The notes beneath the pieces are model-generated. The model saw nothing but the letters and a program-made list of their open reading frames with translations. It did no database searches and was not told the DNA's origin. From NCBI GenBank assembly GCA_002315795.1, contig DCIF01000084.1:1-22859 (forward strand): a stretch of 22,859 nucleotides of DNA, written 5' to 3'. Position 1 is the first letter of the stretch. Each line of letters starts with the position of its first letter. Positions 14,851-22,859 of this stretch are shown piece after piece. The position numbers and the translations under genes were made by a program. This stretch comes from Bacteroidales bacterium UBA1733. GTDB lineage: Bacteria; Bacteroidota; Bacteroidia; Bacteroidales; UBA3663.

Positions 14851-17226
14851 TTACTCTACTGTGATCTTGGTAATCTTACAGTTGTCGCCATTGAGGACGA
14901 AGATGCCTCCCCACCACTGCTGGACGAATGCGGCATCGATCATATCCTGAGTGAGGGTGAATGAGACAGCACCGCCATTAGCTGCCAGATCCCATTCTGT
15001 GAACTTGCCACCTTCAGTGTCACTGCCAGGGTTGCAGAAGCCGGCATAGTGAGGACCCCAGTGGCCTTCGAGAATCTCGAGCTTCCAGTCATCAGCAAGC
15101 GCAGTCACATAGAAGCGAATGAGCTGGCCAGCCTTAACGCCGAATTCAGCAAACTCGGCACCTGCATCAGACAATGCGTATGGCTGATTTCCCCAGTCGT
15201 CTGCTATGAGCTCACCTTCGAAGAGGGTGGTTTCAAGAGAAACCTTCTGGAGCAATTCAAGGCTGACAGCAATAGCTGACTGACCCTGAGTGAGGACGAT
15301 ACCACCCCAACCTCCAGCGGTAGTGAAGGTCTTCAACAACTCATCTGTGAGGGTGATGTTGTAGTAGTAGTCATTACCAGCGAGGTCATAGTTGTCTGGC
15401 TTGATCTGGTCGTACTGGGTACCCCAGTGGCCTTCCCAGATCTGGATGCACCAGTCATCAGCAGTTGTCTCATACTTGATTCGGAGAATATCACCAGCCT
15501 TAGCACCAGCTGCGATAAGAGACTGACCACCGTCATCGCCCATATAAATCTGACCATCACCAGACCAGCTGAGCGCTGCAGGACCACTCCAGATAGTAGT
15601 AACTATCTCTGAGTTTGGCTTGAAGGCAATATTGTACTCAACCTCACCATTCGAAGAGATGAGTTTGGTGACAGACTTCTTATTTGCAGTAGCAGGAATA
15701 CCGAAGTAGAGGGTTTCTCCCTGAAGGATGTACTGAACGTTAACTCCATCGACCTGAACACCAGTGAGCTTATCTGCATTCTTTACATTGACCTTGCACA
15801 GGTCACCTGCCTTGAATTCTTCATCTTCACCAGGAAGTTCAGGGATGAAACAGAAGATTGGAGAGAGGATTTCGGCCTTCTTGAAGGTAACAGTCTCACC
15901 ATTCTTCATTACTACCTCAAGTTCGCCAGCTACGGCAGCAACTGGAACCGTGAGGGTGAGAGCAGTAGCAGACTGAGCCTTGAAGTTTTCTACTGCAAGA
16001 CCCTCTGGGAAGGTAATCTTAGCAACGAGTTCAAGGTTCTTACCATTGATGGTGAGATCTGCACCTGCATTGACTGGAGAAGGATTATAAGACTCAGCTT
16101 CAGGCTTAGCAGTAGTAATTGCTACAGAGACAGAAGCTCCGCTCTTACAGTAGAGCACAAGATCGCCACTGGTAGCAGCGTCTGGCACGGTGACTGTCAA
16201 AGAAGTAGCACTCTGATCAGAAACATCTACTGCATCAGCAACACCAGGGAAGGTTACATAAGAAACAACATCAAGATCCTTACCTGTAATGACAATCTTA
16301 TCACCTGGCTTGATGTCGCTGGCTGGAGTAGCCTTGAGTTCAGTTGGAAGCTGCATGCCAATGTAAGCAATGATGCACTCTACACCACTTGCCGGCCAAA
16401 CTGAAACAGTAGCTGTTGCAGGAGTATTAATAGGCAACTCATAAGAGATTGTGCCGTCTTCAATGGTAAAGTCAACTGGCTGACCGGCAACAGTAAGCAT
16501 AGTCACGAGGTCAAGATCGCTACCCTTCTGGCTGATCTTATCGCCTGGCTTCTTGCCAGTGAGGTCTGCTACCTCGTCAACCTTAGGAACTACCACTTTG
16601 AGTTCTGCAGGAGAAGCAATCAGGTTTGGAATAGTGTCTTCGGTAGCACAGAAAGAAATAGTGACCTTACCAGTCTGAGCTTCTTCAGGAACTGAAACTA
16701 CGATATTCTTACGATCCTGAGCCTGGAAATCAGCCTTCTCGATAACAACACCGTCTGTAAAGATTACCTGCTGAACCAGATTGAGATATTCACCAGAAAT
16801 GGTAAGAAGCTCACCAGCCTTTACTTCAGCCTTAGAGAATGGCTGGTTGTCAAAGCCTACAGGCTCGGTATACTTCAGCGAAGTTACTGACTCAATAGTA
16901 CCAGAAGTACTGTTGAGCTTGATCTTGCCAATGACAGCTTCATTAGGTACGACGACGCGGATCTCCTCAGAACTGATACGGTTGATATCAGTGATATCGC
17001 CAGCGCCAGGAATGGTGACTGACTGTACCTGGTCAAGACCTACACCGATAATACGGAGCTCACCCATGCGAGCCACAGGGTTTGGGCCGTAAGCCAGGAG
17101 CTTGACTGGTCCGCCAGCGTACTGGTCGGTGTCAAGTGGATCCTCTCCGCATGAGGTGAGCGCGGTGGCACCCACTAACATGAGGCTCATCATGAGGATG
17201 GCCTTAAAGATATTTGTCTTTTTCAT
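14851..17226 (-). CDS. Surface glycan-binding lipoprotein with IPT/TIG repeats and two C-terminal copies of one module (791 aa)
   Basis: Likely captures mannan on the cell surface. The lipoprotein signal ends at Cys26 (LTSC-GEDP, acidic as in surface-exported lipoproteins). From about 40 to 540 runs a chain of about six IPT/TIG-like beta domains, seen as recurring blocks such as GELRIIGVGLDQVQSVTIPG, GELLTISGEYLNLVQQVIF, GDKIVITGKDLDVVSYVTF and GADLTINGKNLELVAKITF. The C-terminal third is two copies of a module of about 125 residues (about 541-665 and 666-791) sharing TADDW/LADDW, EGHWG and a WGG block; these are the likely sugar-binding parts. It follows the 442-aa binding protein by 15 nt. 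No catalytic residues are seen. The binding target is inferred from context. Confidence 0.85.
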   Translation of the reverse strand: MKKTNIFKAILMMSLMLVGATALTSCGEDPLDTDQYAGGPVKLLAYGPNPVARMGELRIIGVGLDQVQSVTIPGAGDITDINRISSEEIRVVVPNEAVIGKIKLNSTSGTIESVTSLKYTEPVGFDNQPFSKAEVKAGELLTISGEYLNLVQQVIFTDGVVIEKADFQAQDRKNIVVSVPEEAQTGKVTISFCATEDTIPNLIASPAELKVVVPKVDEVADLTGKKPGDKISQKGSDLDLVTMLTVAGQPVDFTIEDGTISYELPINTPATATVSVWPASGVECIIAYIGMQLPTELKATPASDIKPGDKIVITGKDLDVVSYVTFPGVADAVDVSDQSATSLTVTVPDAATSGDLVLYCKSGASVSVAITTAKPEAESYNPSPVNAGADLTINGKNLELVAKITFPEGLAVENFKAQSATALTLTVPVAAVAGELEVVMKNGETVTFKKAEILSPIFCFIPELPGEDEEFKAGDLCKVNVKNADKLTGVQVDGVNVQYILQGETLYFGIPATANKKSVTKLISSNGEVEYNIAFKPNSEIVTTIWSGPAALSWSGDGQIYMGDDGGQSLIAAGAKAGDILRIKYETTADDWCIQIWEGHWGTQYDQIKPDNYDLAGNDYYYNITLTDELLKTFTTAGGWGGIVLTQGQSAIAVSLELLQKVSLETTLFEGELIADDWGNQPYALSDAGAEFAEFGVKAGQLIRFYVTALADDWKLEILEGHWGPHYAGFCNPGSDTEGGKFTEWDLAANGGAVSFTLTQDMIDAAFVQQWWGGIFVLNGDNCKITKITVE
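14854..15606 (-). repeat. Tandem duplicated C-terminal module in the glycan-binding protein
   Basis: Two adjacent stretches of about 375 bp (15232-15606 and 14854-15231) encode the same module. At the DNA level they still share ACCCCAGTGGCCTTC exactly (15421-15435 and 15055-15069, plus strand) and CAGTCATCAGCA shortly after it. The proteins align around ADDW and EGHWG, with Trp-rich blocks kept in both. Confidence 0.75.
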
Positions 17227-17241
17227 TTTTTGTTCACATTA

Positions 17242-18570
17242 TTAGAGGTTTGGTACGACACGGATGTTATCATATCGGAAGATAGGAGTACATGCTGTAC
17301 CTGAAACACCACCATTAATAGGCCAGATGATGAAGCTGTCGAAGCTGCTCACTGACATCATCTTAGGAGACTTGGTGCCATCATCATTATATACAAAGTC
17401 GGTCAATGGAATAGTAACTGTGATCCACTCATCGCCAGTATCGAAACTGCCAGCCGATGCCCATGGGTTATAGAGTGCACGTGGGAGGTCAAGACCGCCA
17501 TCAGCACTGGTATGGATGTAGGTGTTGTTCTGCCAAGAGTCATTAGCACACTGCTCGTTGTTGACGAAGATGATCTGCATAGCACCAGCTGACCAAGGAT
17601 TGCTTGAAGGGATGTAGAGCTCCATCTTGTATGACATGTCCTCCCAGTTAGAGAAGTCGATGACATTACGCAATGGTACACCGGCACCAGAAGTGATGCT
17701 CATAGGATCACCGTTCCAGTTACCGCACCAGAATGGGAGCTTGAGATCCTCTACCCAGCCACCTTCAGTATCAGCAGGACCGAGCTGTATGTAATAGCCA
17801 TCTACGCCATCTTCGGTAGAATAGGTCGCTGAGATGTTCCAGCCCTGAGGGATAACGCCATCAGGACCAGCATGATTCTCACCATCGAAGTCGGTGATGA
17901 TATTGCGTGAGTCGTGATAGTAGAACTTTGAAACGCCCTTGCCATAGATGGTCTCAACCTCAATAAGTCCTTCTTCTGCTCCCTCAGGAACGGTGAAGGT
18001 TACAGCAGACTGAGTTACATTCTTGATGTCGGTAGCCTTTACGTTGATAGAGTTGTCAATTCCCGTGAACGTAATGGTAAGAGGCTGGTTCGGATCATTG
18101 ACGAAATACTGACCGTTGATGACGGCAGTCTTGCCAATGCCAGCCCATTCGTTCTTCATCGAAGCTACAGATGGAGCAGGAACGAGCACCTTGAAATCAT
18201 AGTCAACCGTATCACGGTCGTTGGTCACCATGTAGATCTTACCAGTATTGTTGGCCGGAATATCCTTTGGTACGGTTACCAGCATTGTGTTGCTCGTGAT
18301 GTAACTGGTGTTGAGCACAGCCTTCACATCATTGAAATACATCTCACGGATGCTGGTTAGGTTCTCGCCTACGATACAGATGCCCTGTGAAGTGTAGGCA
18401 GAGGTGAGGAGACTATCCTTTGCTGTAACATCCTGAGGACGGATGTACTTGATGGTAGGCTTGCCTCCAGTAAGTTCAAATTTGTTTGGTTCGTCCTCGC
18501 ATGAGGTGATAGCCATGCCAAGCGACAGAGCTCCCAGTGCAAGAACTGACCAATTCATATATTTTTTCAT
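17242..18570 (-). CDS. Surface glycan-binding lipoprotein, IPT plus SGBP-type C-terminal domain (442 aa)
   Basis: Probably holds mannan at the surface next to SusCD. The lipoprotein signal has Cys24 (AITSC-EDEP). Two IPT/TIG-like beta domains follow: GICIVGENLTSIREMYFNDV near 60-85 and KTAVINGQYFVNDPNQPLTI near 145. The C-terminal half from about 210 (NIITDFDGENHAG, then GGWVEDLKLPFWCGNW, NPWSAGAMQIIF, GDEWITVTIPLTDF, ending FRYDNIRVV) resembles the C-terminal binding domain of Bacteroidota SGBP-B proteins first seen in xyloglucan loci. It sits in the position directly after susD, where SGBP genes usually lie, with a 32-nt gap. Ligand not provable from sequence. Confidence 0.85.
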   Translation of the reverse strand: MKKYMNWSVLALGALSLGMAITSCEDEPNKFELTGGKPTIKYIRPQDVTAKDSLLTSAYTSQGICIVGENLTSIREMYFNDVKAVLNTSYITSNTMLVTVPKDIPANNTGKIYMVTNDRDTVDYDFKVLVPAPSVASMKNEWAGIGKTAVINGQYFVNDPNQPLTITFTGIDNSINVKATDIKNVTQSAVTFTVPEGAEEGLIEVETIYGKGVSKFYYHDSRNIITDFDGENHAGPDGVIPQGWNISATYSTEDGVDGYYIQLGPADTEGGWVEDLKLPFWCGNWNGDPMSITSGAGVPLRNVIDFSNWEDMSYKMELYIPSSNPWSAGAMQIIFVNNEQCANDSWQNNTYIHTSADGGLDLPRALYNPWASAGSFDTGDEWITVTIPLTDFVYNDDGTKSPKMMSVSSFDSFIIWPINGGVSGTACTPIFRYDNIRVVPNL

Positions 18571-18602
18571 TATATATTTTCTTTATTAGTGGTTCACCTG
18601 AA

Positions 18603-20381
18603 TCAATAAGAATAAACCTCACGTACATCAACGTGTACTGCTGGAGCATCGCTGGCAACATTTGGATTGAGCGCAACGTCCTCAGTTGGGAATGGAAGCA
18701 CAAAGCTCTTCTCTGTTACGTTTGGTACGGCAGTATCAAAATTATACTCTACGTTACCATCTGCAGTAACAATATTCCAGACGGTGCGGTTAGAGGTGTA
18801 ATAAGCCTTGTAGAGCGCATCGCAGTTCCAGAGCTGGTTGCGGTGCTGGCTCTTGAGCTCAGAGATACAAGACTGAACATCGTAGTATGCACGACGAACA
18901 TAGTCATACCAACGATCACCCTCGCCTGCAAACTCAAGTCGACGCTCTTTCCAGATCTGGTCGAAGGTGAGTGAGGTAGCAGCTGCTGCAGTTGGAATAG
19001 CACGCTGATGAACGGCATTGTAAGCTGCAAGAGCAGAAGTTGCATTGCCTTGTCCCTGGAGAACCATTGCCTCAGCATGAATGAGATAAACGTCAGCAAG
19101 ACGAAGGATATGGGTAGCCAAAGCAGATGCCATACGTCCATCAGAGATACCCATCTCTGCTACGTGGTCAGCATTGTCGCCATAGAGGTGCTTTACATTG
19201 TTTGTACCGCAAGGACCCTCCAACTGGCCGGTGGCAGAAGCGTTGTATTCACTGTTGTAGATGAACTCGAGGTAGTCGAAACCACCCTTGTCGCGCCAGA
19301 AGTAAGAGTACTTATCGCCAGGGAGCATCATAGTAGCCTTACGACGAGTGTCGATGTCTGCACGGCTCTCAGGACTTGGGTACTCCTTGAGACGGGCATT
19401 AGAACCTTCGCCCTCGATGGTGATGACACCGAATGCCTCCATCAGATCGGTAGATGGGCCACCCCAGCCACCCCATACAGCACCAACTTCACAGAAGCCC
19501 TCGATAGCGAGGTCAGACTGCAGAGAATTCTGGCAGGTCCAGTGTGCGCCGACGGTCCAGCGCCAAGCGATGAGGCTCTCCTCGCCAGTGTTGTGTGAGC
19601 CACGGAAGATATCCTCATAGTTGGACTCAAGCTTGCGGCCAGAGTTGTCAATGACATCTTTAGAAAGCTTGGCTGCCATAGCGAGGTCCTCATTGTTGAG
19701 AGAACCAGAAACACCAGCTTTGGTCAGATAGACCTTAGCAAGAAGACCCTCTGCACAGTAGTAGTCGATACGACCAGCCGATGATGACTTTGGAAGGAGC
19801 TCCATAGCCTTCTCAAGAGTAAGGATGATATACTCATAGACATCAGCCTTCTGCACCTTAGAGAGCTCGTTATAGTCTCCTGCAGCCAAAGTAGCAGAGT
19901 TGTCGTGAATGATAGGTACATCGCCGAAAGAACGTACAAGGTAGAAGTAGGCCATAGCCTTCCATGTCAAGCACTCACCCATACACATTTTCTTCACTGA
20001 TTCAGACGCTGTTGCACCCTTAAGTGATTCGTAAACAGTAGAGCAGTGACTGATCTCTGCCCAAAGGGAGTATGACATATTGACGAGGTCAGCATCGGTG
20101 CCGTTGACTGAGAAGTTAAGGTATGGTGATGAACCCCAGTACATATTGCCAGAGAATACCTCACCGACCTTGATGAAACCACGCTGGAAGTCATACCATG
20201 GTGAGTTGTAGAGGTAGTTGACACCTGAGATACAAGCGTCGTCAGAGGTGTAGTAGTTCTCTGTGTTATAGTTGTCTTCGGTAGGACGATCCAGAAAATC
20301 GTCGCAGGAAGAGAGTATCAGAAGTGATGAAGAAAGCAGTGCACCAACTCCTAATGTCTTAAAAGAAATGTTCATTTTCAT
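18603..20381 (-). CDS. susD: SusD/RagB-family glycan-binding lipoprotein (592 aa)
   Basis: Lid of the SusCD outer-membrane importer; binds oligosaccharide at the surface. The lipoprotein signal ends at Cys26 (LSSC-DDFLDRPTEDN, the typical SusD opening with acidic residues right after Cys). Family signs further on: WKAMAYFYLVRSFGDVPII near 140, and the C-terminal RagB-type blocks HILRLADVYLIHAEAM and IWKERRLEFAGEGDRWYDYVRR. The length is within the usual range. It starts 18 nt after the susC stop, as in nearly all SusCD pairs, and mannan as ligand is inferred from the enzyme genes. Confidence 0.93.
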   Translation of the reverse strand: MKMNISFKTLGVGALLSSSLLILSSCDDFLDRPTEDNYNTENYYTSDDACISGVNYLYNSPWYDFQRGFIKVGEVFSGNMYWGSSPYLNFSVNGTDADLVNMSYSLWAEISHCSTVYESLKGATASESVKKMCMGECLTWKAMAYFYLVRSFGDVPIIHDNSATLAAGDYNELSKVQKADVYEYIILTLEKAMELLPKSSSAGRIDYYCAEGLLAKVYLTKAGVSGSLNNEDLAMAAKLSKDVIDNSGRKLESNYEDIFRGSHNTGEESLIAWRWTVGAHWTCQNSLQSDLAIEGFCEVGAVWGGWGGPSTDLMEAFGVITIEGEGSNARLKEYPSPESRADIDTRRKATMMLPGDKYSYFWRDKGGFDYLEFIYNSEYNASATGQLEGPCGTNNVKHLYGDNADHVAEMGISDGRMASALATHILRLADVYLIHAEAMVLQGQGNATSALAAYNAVHQRAIPTAAAATSLTFDQIWKERRLEFAGEGDRWYDYVRRAYYDVQSCISELKSQHRNQLWNCDALYKAYYTSNRTVWNIVTADGNVEYNFDTAVPNVTEKSFVLPFPTEDVALNPNVASDAPAVHVDVREVYSY

Positions 20382-20399
20382 ATTATTAATAAGGAGTTA

Positions 20400-22859
20400 T
20401 TAGAATGAAACACTCAAACCTACTGCCCATGAGGTTGGCGATGGATAACGACCGTTATCAAGACCAAATACATTTGAGCTGGTAGTAGAAGCACCGATCT
20501 CAGGATCATAGCCGTCGTAGCCAGTGATGGTCAGGACGTTGTTTGCTGAGATGGTAGCGCGAACGTTGTCAAGGCCGATCTTCTGAACGAGCTTCTTGTC
20601 GACTGTATAGCTCAAGCTGATGCTCTTCAAACGGATGTATGAGCCATCCTCAATGTATCGTGAGCTCCATGCGTCGTTGTCGTTAGGATCGTTGATGGTA
20701 GCGCGTGGAATGTTAGTGTTAGGATTGCTTACGCGTACATTATCAATATGGTTATACCAGTCAGACTGCGAAGCGTCAATAGCAACGAGCTTAGCGCGAT
20801 CCTTGACAGCGGTGGTCTGGTTGGTCCATGCTGAGTTCATGTGTGTGAGCTTCATGGCATTGTAGTTGCCTACCTTGTTGCCGTATGAACCGTTGATGAA
20901 CATGTTAAGATCCCAGTTCTTGTAGTGGAAGGTGTTGTTCCAACCGAAGGTGAACTTAGGAAGTGGTGAACCGATATTGGTCTTATCCTTCTCGTCGATC
21001 TTTCCATCACCATTGACATCCTTATACTTGATATCGCCTACGAAAGTGGTGTTCGAACGGCTATACTTTGAAGGATCAGTTGACCAGCTATAGCTGCCAT
21101 TGCCATTGTCAATGATTGGGTTGTTCTGCTGGAGAGTGTTGACAGGAGAACGGAGGATATCATCGAAATCCTGGTATATTCCTTCAACTTCATATCCGTA
21201 GAAATTGTAAAGTGACTCTCCTTCCTCGGTACGAGAAACGACGTCAGTCCACTGGCCATAGCCGATGAGTGCACTTGAACCAGAGAGGCTCTTTAACTTA
21301 TTCTTATTGAAAGAAATCTGGAAGTCAGAGCTCCAGTCGAAGTTCTTGGTTACGATAGGACGTGTGTTGATTGCGATCTCAAGACCCTTGTTCTCAATGT
21401 CACCGAAGTTACCCTTAGGTGCAGCAAGTGCCGAAGATCCGTTACCAGAAGTACCCATGAATGAAGGGAGTGTCAACTGCATGAGCATGTCGGCTGACTT
21501 CTTCAGATAAACGTCAACAACGAGGTTGATACGGTCGTTGATGAAGCCCATGTCGAGACCAACGTTATACTGCTCCTGAGTCTCCCATTTGATATCGAGG
21601 TTCTTAATATTAGCAGGACGGTAGCTGGTGCCAAGACCAGTCTCCATAACGCTCATAGCCGAACCCCAAGCATAGCCACCGATGTTTGAGTTACCGGTCT
21701 GACCCCAACCGAGACGCAACTTACCGTTGGTGACTGCTCCGCTTTCCTTCAGGCTCTTGAAGAAGTCCTCCTCCGAGAATCGCCAAGCTGCTGCCAGAGA
21801 GTGGAAGCCTGCCCAACGCTGGTTAGGACCGAAGTTTGAAGAACCATCATAACGATAGGTGTAAGTCAACAAGTAGCGATTGTCGTAGTTGTAAGTCTCA
21901 CGTGTAAAGAAAGATGCCATAGCAGCACTGCCGAAGCCATTGCCGATCTGCGGATCACCAGTACCCAGCGCTGCATTGTGAACGGCATCGTTTGGAAGGT
22001 TGGTGTTATAGACTGACATATAGTCCCAGAGCGACTCCCAACACTCCTGACCGATCATAGCGGTGAAGCCGTGCTTGCCGATCTGTCCGTTGTAGGTGAG
22101 GTAGTTCTTGATTGTCCAATAGGTGTTGTTGTTCTTTGAACTGCGAGCCTCGTTGCTGTTCTGGTTGTAGGTGCCGAGGTGGATCATTGGATTGTATGTC
22201 TCACCCTTTGTCCAGCCAAGGTCCCAACCGAACTCGGTGTGCCAAGTCAGGTTCTTCATTGGAGTAACGTCGAAGAAGAGGTTACCGTTGAGCTTCTGGC
22301 GCTTGAGGGTGATGTCATTCAAAAGAGCCATGGCAATAGGGTTAGGACTGGTAAAGCCTTCCTTGCTGACCGAAGAATAACCACCTTCGATGTCGTAGAT
22401 CTGGATGTCTGGAGGAGTGGTAAGAGAGTACATGATGACACCCTCATCAGAGTCTGCCTTCAAAAGATCCTCTGCGGTCTGGCTGTAAGATACGTTGAGT
22501 CCCATCTTGAGCCACTTCTTCAACTCTGCATCGATGTTTGAACGGAGAGAGAAACGGCTGAACTCAGAACCGATGATGGTACCTTCCTGATCCATGTAGC
22601 CTGCGCTGACATAGTACTTCACCTTGTCTGAACCACCCTGTGCACCAATCTGGTGCTGATGCTGGAGTGCAGTACGGAAGACTGCATCCTGCCAGTTGGT
22701 ACCGAGACCGAGGACTGAAGGATCAGAATATTCTGGTGTTGGTTTAGCAATCTCACCCTGGTTAACGAGGTCGTTGTAATACTCAGCGAACTCGCGAAGG
22801 TTGAGCATGTCAAGACGCTTGGTCTGACGAGACCATGTTACAGTGCCATCGTAAGTGAA
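20400..22859 (-). CDS. susC: SusC-family TonB-dependent transporter, N-terminus outside window
   Basis: Outer-membrane barrel that imports mannan oligosaccharides with SusD, powered by TonB. The frame stays open to the window edge: upstream of the first in-window Met it reads on as ...WSRQTKRLDMLNL, a usual SusC plug-region passage, so the true start is further right. 819 residues are present; whole SusC proteins are usually about 1000 or more, so the signal peptide, carboxypeptidase-like domain, TonB box and part of the plug are missing. Barrel signs include many aromatic-ended strands, DVNGDGKIDEKDK (a common SusC calcium-like loop), FTFGWNNTFHYKNWDLN, and a terminal Phe (LSVSF) as outer-membrane barrels have. 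Probably among the first genes of the locus. Confidence 0.93.
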   Translation of the reverse strand, partial: FTYDGTVTWSRQTKRLDMLNLREFAEYYNDLVNQGEIAKPTPEYSDPSVLGLGTNWQDAVFRTALQHQHQIGAQGGSDKVKYYVSAGYMDQEGTIIGSEFSRFSLRSNIDAELKKWLKMGLNVSYSQTAEDLLKADSDEGVIMYSLTTPPDIQIYDIEGGYSSVSKEGFTSPNPIAMALLNDITLKRQKLNGNLFFDVTPMKNLTWHTEFGWDLGWTKGETYNPMIHLGTYNQNSNEARSSKNNNTYWTIKNYLTYNGQIGKHGFTAMIGQECWESLWDYMSVYNTNLPNDAVHNAALGTGDPQIGNGFGSAAMASFFTRETYNYDNRYLLTYTYRYDGSSNFGPNQRWAGFHSLAAAWRFSEEDFFKSLKESGAVTNGKLRLGWGQTGNSNIGGYAWGSAMSVMETGLGTSYRPANIKNLDIKWETQEQYNVGLDMGFINDRINLVVDVYLKKSADMLMQLTLPSFMGTSGNGSSALAAPKGNFGDIENKGLEIAINTRPIVTKNFDWSSDFQISFNKNKLKSLSGSSALIGYGQWTDVVSRTEEGESLYNFYGYEVEGIYQDFDDILRSPVNTLQQNNPIIDNGNGSYSWSTDPSKYSRSNTTFVGDIKYKDVNGDGKIDEKDKTNIGSPLPKFTFGWNNTFHYKNWDLNMFINGSYGNKVGNYNAMKLTHMNSAWTNQTTAVKDRAKLVAIDASQSDWYNHIDNVRVSNPNTNIPRATINDPNDNDAWSSRYIEDGSYIRLKSISLSYTVDKKLVQKIGLDNVRATISANNVLTITGYDGYDPEIGASTTSSNVFGLDNGRYPSPTSWAVGLSVSF

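Overview
The window is a piece of a Bacteroidota chromosome, most likely Prevotella/Segatella-like. Evidence: a SusC/SusD pair, many lipoproteins with a Cys-acidic start, no clear purine-rich Shine-Dalgarno sequences at the starts I inspected, and several promoters with the Bacteroidota layout TTTG-N19/20-TAnnTTTG. Nothing in the sequence fixes the species. No rRNA, tRNA, CRISPR array, transposase or integrase was seen.

From about 4.6 kb to the right edge, everything reads on the minus strand (right to left) and forms a beta-mannan/galactomannan utilization locus. In transcription order it holds: SusC (N-terminus outside the window), SusD, a two-part surface glycan-binding lipoprotein, a long IPT/TIG-repeat surface lipoprotein ending in two copies of one module, a GH26 mannanase with an N-terminal Ig-like domain, a second compact GH26 mannanase lipoprotein, a GH130 mannosyl-glucose phosphorylase, an AGE-family mannobiose/cellobiose 2-epimerase, a class I mannose-6-phosphate isomerase, a GPH-type sugar symporter and a secreted GH36 alpha-galactosidase. 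Inferred flow: surface proteins bind and cut mannan, SusCD imports oligosaccharides, the periplasmic GH36 removes galactose and a GH26 makes mannobiose, the symporter brings mannobiose inside, the epimerase makes mannosyl-glucose, GH130 releases mannose-1-phosphate and glucose, and the isomerase carries mannose-6-phosphate to fructose-6-phosphate. A phosphomannomutase and a regulator (for example a hybrid two-component sensor) are not in the window.

The locus is probably divided into transcription units. A hairpin follows the second glycan-binding gene, and a good promoter precedes the first GH26. GH130, epimerase and isomerase are coupled by two ATGA overlaps. A further promoter, wrapped by a 13-bp inverted repeat, precedes the symporter. 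A perfect 16-bp-stem hairpin sits between symporter and GH36.

The left 4.3 kb is different and visibly more AT-rich. It holds two divergent paralogous lipoproteins of the LruC/DUF4842-like kind, each behind its own promoter in a 351-bp intergenic region. Between the rightward paralog and GH36 (convergent) lies a 296-bp gap packed with perfect inverted repeats, including a 30-bp perfect palindrome. These left-hand genes and the gap are the least explained part of the window.
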